From: Streptomyces sp. DH41
Lineage (GTDB): Bacteria > Actinomycetota > Actinomycetes > Streptomycetales > Streptomycetaceae
Direction of reading: 5' to 3'
DNA length: 64,000 nucleotides
NCBI RefSeq assembly: GCF_029813785.1
Contig: NZ_JARVKY010000011.1
Location: 1-64,000, forward strand
Both the position numbers and the translations under genes were made by a program. How positions within the stretch are numbered: the first letter of the stretch is position 1; every line of letters starts with the position of its first letter. The notes beneath the pieces are model-generated. The model did not search any database. It had not been told where the DNA came from and saw only the letters and a program-made list of their open reading frames with translations. Below, piece after piece: positions 60,516-64,000 of this stretch.

Positions 60516-63500
60516 ATGGCCGAATTCCAAGCGGACATGTCGGTATCGACAGAGGCGATCGCCGTCGTCGGTATGTCCTGCCGACTGCCGCACGCGGAGA
60601 ACCCCGCTCAGCTGTGGCGACTGCTGAGCGACGGCCGCAGTGCCATCGGCGCGCCTCCCGCGAGGCGCCCCGAACTGCCCTCTCGACCGGGCGGCTACCT
60701 CGAGGACGTCAGCGGCTTCGACGCCGGCTTCTTCGGCATCGGTCCGCGTGAGGCATCGTCGATGGATCCGCAGCAGCGGCTGATGCTTGAACTCGCCTGG
60801 GAGGCCTTGGAGGACGCCAGGATCTGCCCGTCCGATCTGGCCGACAGCCGGACCGGCGTCTTCGTCGGTGTCATCGCCGACGACTACGCCGCCCTCACGC
60901 ACCAGCACGGGACCGATGGCATCACCCGTCACACCCTGACCGGACTCAACCGCGGCGTCATCGCCAACCGGATCTCCTACACCCTGGGTCTGCAGGGACC
61001 GAGCGCGGCCGTGGACACCGGCCAGTCCTCCTCACTGGTCGCTGTGCACCAGGCAGCCGAGAGCCTGCGCCGCGGCGAGTCCGCCATGGCCCTCGCCGGC
61101 GGTGTCAACCTCAACCTGGTACCGGACAGCACCATCGGCGCGGAGCGGTTCGGCGCGCTGTCACCGGACGGTCGCAGCTTCACCTTCGACGCGAGGGCGA
61201 ACGGATACGTACGCGGTGAGGGCGGCGCCTTCGTGGTGCTCAAGCCCCTGCACGCCGCCGTGGCGGACGGCGACCCGGTCTACTGCGTGCTGCGCGGCAG
61301 CGCGATGAACAACGACGGAACGACCGAGGGTCTCACCGTGCCGAGTCCGGCCGGCCAGCAGAACGTCCTGCGGCAGGCGTACGAGCGTGCCGAGGTGCCC
61401 GCCGAGCAGGTGCAGTACGTCGAGCTGCACGGCACGGGTACCAAGCTGGGCGACCCGATCGAAGCGTCGGCGCTGGGCGCGGTGCTCGGCGACGGCCGCG
61501 TGGACGGAGCCGACCTGCGGGTCGGATCGGTCAAGACCAACGTCGGACACCTTGAGGGTGCCGCCGGCATCGTCGGCTTGCTGAAGGCGGCACTCTGCAT
61601 CCGGCACCGCGAGCTCGTGCCGAGCCTGAACTTCGAAACCCCCAACCCGGACATTCCACTCGACCAGTTGAAACTCGCCGTACAGCGCGGCCGCGAGCCG
61701 TGGCCGCGGCCGGACGAGCCGCTCTACGCGGGTGTCAGCTCGTTCGGCATGGGCGGTACGAACTGTCACGTCGTGCTCTCGGACTGGCGCGCCGAGCCGG
61801 CGGCGCGGGAGGAACCGTCCGGCGTCGAGTCCGGCGCAGGCGTGGTGCCGTGGGTGGTGTCGGGCAGGTCGGCCGAGGCCGTGGCGGGCCAGGCGGATCG
61901 CCTGGTGTCCTTCCTGGAGGAGCGTCCGGAGCTGGACGTCGCGGCGGTCGGCCGCTCGCTCGGCGTGACGCGTTCTCGTTTCGATCACCGCGCGGTGGTC
62001 GTGGGCCAGACTCGCGAGGAGTTGCTGGCCGGAGCCCGGGCGTTGGCCGAGGGCGTGCCCGCGGCCGGTGTCGTCACGGGTCGTGCGGCGCAGGACGGCG
62101 CGCTCGCGTTCCTGTTCTCCGGGCAGGGTAGTCAGCGTGTGGGGATGGGGCGTGAGCTGTACGCGGCGGAGCCGGTGTTCGCGGCCGCGTTCGACGAGGT
62201 GGTCGCGGCTCTTGACGTGTATGTGGATCGTTCGCTTGCCGGGGTGATCGCGGGGGATGCGGGGCTGCTCGAGCGGACGGTATTCACTCAGCCGGCGTTG
62301 TTCGCGGTCGAGGTGGCGTTGTTCCGGCTGCTGTCGCATTACGGGGTGACACCGGATTACCTGCTGGGTCATTCGGTGGGTGAGCTGGCGGCGGCCCATG
62401 TGGCGGGTGTGCTGTCACTCGAGGACGCGGCGCGTCTGGTGTGTGCCCGGGCCCGTCTGATGGAGGGGGTCGCCGCGGGTGGGGCGATGGTGGCCCTGAA
62501 CGCGGGAGAGGAGCGCGTCGGAGGGTGGCTCGAGGGGCGTTCGGGTGTGGAGGTGGCGGGGGTCAACAGCCCTGTCGACACGGTGGTCTCGGGTGACGAG
62601 GCGGCCGTGCTCGAGGTTTTGGAACTGGCTCGTGGGGAGGGTGTGAAGGCGACTCGTTTGAAGGTGAGTCATGCGTTCCACTCGGCGCATCTGGACGGGG
62701 TGCTGGCGGAGCTGACCGAGGTGGCCCGGACTCTGACCTATTCTCCTGCGCGGATTCCGGTGGTTTCGAATGTGACCGGCGAGCTGGTCGAGGAGTTCAC
62801 GGCCGAGTACTGGGCTGTTCAGGCCCGTCGGGCGGTGCGCTTCGCCGACGGTGTCGCGACGCTGGCGGGTCTTGGTGTGACGGCGTTCATGGAGCTGGGG
62901 CCGGACGGGACGCTTGCGGGTCTGGCGAGTGGGTGCCTGGCGGATGCCGAGGGCAGGGTCATGGTTCCGGTGCTGCGCGGGGACCGTGCCGGGAAGCGTT
63001 CCCTCCTCGCTGCCCTGGGCGCGGTGCACGCACATGGTGTGGACGTCGACTGGAAGCGGCTCCTGCCGGGTTCCGCTCTGGTCGAGCTGCCGACATATGC
63101 CTTCCAGCGCCGGCGCTTCTGGCTGGACGGTTCGGCGAAGGGCCCCGTCCAGGTCCGTACCGACGCGACAGGGCAGAGCAGTTCGAAGCAGGTCACGCGA
63201 GGCGACACGCTGGAACTGGTGCGTGCGCACGCAGCGGCGGTGCTCGGCCACGGATCGGCGCGCGACGTGGACGTCGACACGACCTTCAAGGAAGCGGGCT
63301 TCGACTCCCTCTCGGCCGTCGAACTGCGGAACGCGCTGAACGCAGCCACCGGGCTCTCGCTGCCTTCCAGCCTCCTCTTCGACTACCCGACCCCGGCCAG
63401 ACTCGCCGAACACCTCGACGGTCGGCTCCACGGCCCGGACCGGAGCCAGGGCCGGGATGACGCCGCGTATGAGGCCACCGCCCTTGACGAGCCGATCGCC

Positions 63501-64000
63501 ATCGTGGGCATGGCATGTCGGCTGCCGGGCGGAGTCGCCTCCGCGGAGGACCTGTGGCGCCTGGTCAGCAGGGAGGCCGACGCGGTCGGCGGATTCCCGA
63601 CCAACCGCGGCTGGGACCTCGATTCCCTCTTCACCCCCGATCCGGACAGCCCCGGCAAGACCTACGCCGCCCAAGGCGGCTTCCTGCACGACGCTGACCG
63701 GTTCGATGCCGAGTTCTTCGGCATCAGCCCCCGCGAGGCAGCCGCGATGGAACCCCAGCAGCGGCTGCTCCTCGAGACGGCCTGGGAGGCCTTCGAACAG
63801 GCGGGCATGGACCCCGCCGCGCTGCGCGGCACCCGTACCGGCGTGTACGTGGGCGCGACGGCGCAGGAGTACGGGCCGCGGCTGCACGAGCCGTCCGACG
63901 GACACGACGGCTACCTGCTGACGGGCAACACCGCCAGTGTGGCCTCGGGCCGGCTGTCCTACACCTTCGGTCTGCAGGGGCCGGCGGTGACGGTCGACAC
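60516..64000 (+). CDS. Modular type I polyketide synthase, KSQ loading module and start of module 1 (runs off window)
   Basis: ATG 60516 follows an AGGGGGCAG box. Domains: KSQ (residues 14-430), where the catalytic Cys is replaced by Gln170 in AVDTGQSSSL; AT (about 520-820) with FSGQGSQR, GHSVGEL and a HAFH motif indicating malonyl-CoA; and ACP (about 900-970) with the phosphopantetheine Ser in GFDSLSAVEL. A linker then leads to a normal KS starting EPIAIVGMACRLPGG, which is cut by the window end just before its active-site Cys. A KSQ with malonyl AT makes an acetyl starter by decarboxylation. It belongs with the C5N cassette. No reductive domains are visible yet. Confidence 0.95.
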   Translation, partial: MAEFQADMSVSTEAIAVVGMSCRLPHAENPAQLWRLLSDGRSAIGAPPARRPELPSRPGGYLEDVSGFDAGFFGIGPREASSMDPQQRLMLELAWEALEDARICPSDLADSRTGVFVGVIADDYAALTHQHGTDGITRHTLTGLNRGVIANRISYTLGLQGPSAAVDTGQSSSLVAVHQAAESLRRGESAMALAGGVNLNLVPDSTIGAERFGALSPDGRSFTFDARANGYVRGEGGAFVVLKPLHAAVADGDPVYCVLRGSAMNNDGTTEGLTVPSPAGQQNVLRQAYERAEVPAEQVQYVELHGTGTKLGDPIEASALGAVLGDGRVDGADLRVGSVKTNVGHLEGAAGIVGLLKAALCIRHRELVPSLNFETPNPDIPLDQLKLAVQRGREPWPRPDEPLYAGVSSFGMGGTNCHVVLSDWRAEPAAREEPSGVESGAGVVPWVVSGRSAEAVAGQADRLVSFLEERPELDVAAVGRSLGVTRSRFDHRAVVVGQTREELLAGARALAEGVPAAGVVTGRAAQDGALAFLFSGQGSQRVGMGRELYAAEPVFAAAFDEVVAALDVYVDRSLAGVIAGDAGLLERTVFTQPALFAVEVALFRLLSHYGVTPDYLLGHSVGELAAAHVAGVLSLEDAARLVCARARLMEGVAAGGAMVALNAGEERVGGWLEGRSGVEVAGVNSPVDTVVSGDEAAVLEVLELARGEGVKATRLKVSHAFHSAHLDGVLAELTEVARTLTYSPARIPVVSNVTGELVEEFTAEYWAVQARRAVRFADGVATLAGLGVTAFMELGPDGTLAGLASGCLADAEGRVMVPVLRGDRAGKRSLLAALGAVHAHGVDVDWKRLLPGSALVELPTYAFQRRRFWLDGSAKGPVQVRTDATGQSSSKQVTRGDTLELVRAHAAAVLGHGSARDVDVDTTFKEAGFDSLSAVELRNALNAATGLSLPSSLLFDYPTPARLAEHLDGRLHGPDRSQGRDDAAYEATALDEPIAIVGMACRLPGGVASAEDLWRLVSREADAVGGFPTNRGWDLDSLFTPDPDSPGKTYAAQGGFLHDADRFDAEFFGISPREAAAMEPQQRLLLETAWEAFEQAGMDPAALRGTRTGVYVGATAQEYGPRLHEPSDGHDGYLLTGNTASVASGRLSYTFGLQGPAVTVD

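Noticed and set aside
1..64000. tRNA or rRNA genes and a classical integrase with attachment sites
   Set aside because: I looked for tRNA-like ends and tyrosine or serine recombinase motifs and found none, so no integrated element boundary can be drawn.

Overview
The window is high-GC actinobacterial DNA, almost certainly a Streptomyces or close relative. It carries a telomere tap-tpg pair for a linear replicon, DUF6083 and other Streptomyces-type accessory proteins, frequent GTG starts, and a type I modular PKS. The density of pseudogenes, transposon scraps, orphan nucleases and defence genes, together with tap-tpg, suggests a chromosome arm or linear-plasmid region rather than the core. All functional calls come from reading motifs and gene order; no database search was run.

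Region 1 (1-9.97 kb) is a defence patch. It holds the 3' end of a DUF3732-type ABC ATPase, a TIGR04141/DUF6119-like protein, a decayed helicase-associated-domain gene, a complete three-gene ABC-three-component-like operon (Cap4-like nuclease, small winged-helix-like middle protein, zinc-hook ATPase), a HEPN plus zinc-ribbon protein and an unknown gene. Region 2 (10.3-19.2 kb) is the telomere module. It has a decayed Tpg paralogue, an unknown gene, intact tpg, and tap split by a C-tract frameshift behind a triple CGTACG promoter. An HNH endonuclease, a glycine-rich membrane protein and a transposase scrap follow.

Region 3 (19.2-38.0 kb) is the most striking part. sbcD-sbcC stand divergent from a four-gene operon encoding a small coiled-coil/winged-helix-like protein, a RecB/Cas4-like Fe-S nuclease, an unknown protein with a possible barrel tail, and a superfamily-1 helicase. 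This is followed directly by a complete Wadjet locus (jetABCD). The result is about 19 kb of machinery for sensing, unwinding and cutting DNA. I propose the four-gene operon as a candidate undescribed defence or DNA-processing system.

Region 4 (38.1-47.9 kb) has a Cys-rich unknown protein divergent from an XRE regulator (nested palindromes between them), a DUF6083 protein, a UvrD-like helicase with a small partner, two degenerate type I-E-like CRISPR repeats exactly 61 bp apart, a zinc-ribbon-repeat nuclease, and a Mu/Tn7-type transposition ATPase whose transposase remnant is fused to a broken epoxide hydrolase gene.

Region 5 (47.9-54.0 kb) is a leftward set of NAD(P)/F420-type oxidoreductases divergent from a LysR regulator. 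Region 6 (54.0-55.8 kb) is a relic zone: a wrecked IS3-family element, a 5'-truncated cas5e and a 17-G homopolymer. Region 7 (55.96-64.0 kb) starts a biosynthetic cluster. It has a predicted C5N cassette (amide synthetase or ligase, 5-aminolevulinate synthase, acyl-CoA ligase) and a modular PKS with a KSQ-AT(malonyl)-ACP loading module, pointing to a manumycin- or annimycin-like polyketide capped by 2-amino-3-hydroxycyclopentenone. The PKS runs off the window.
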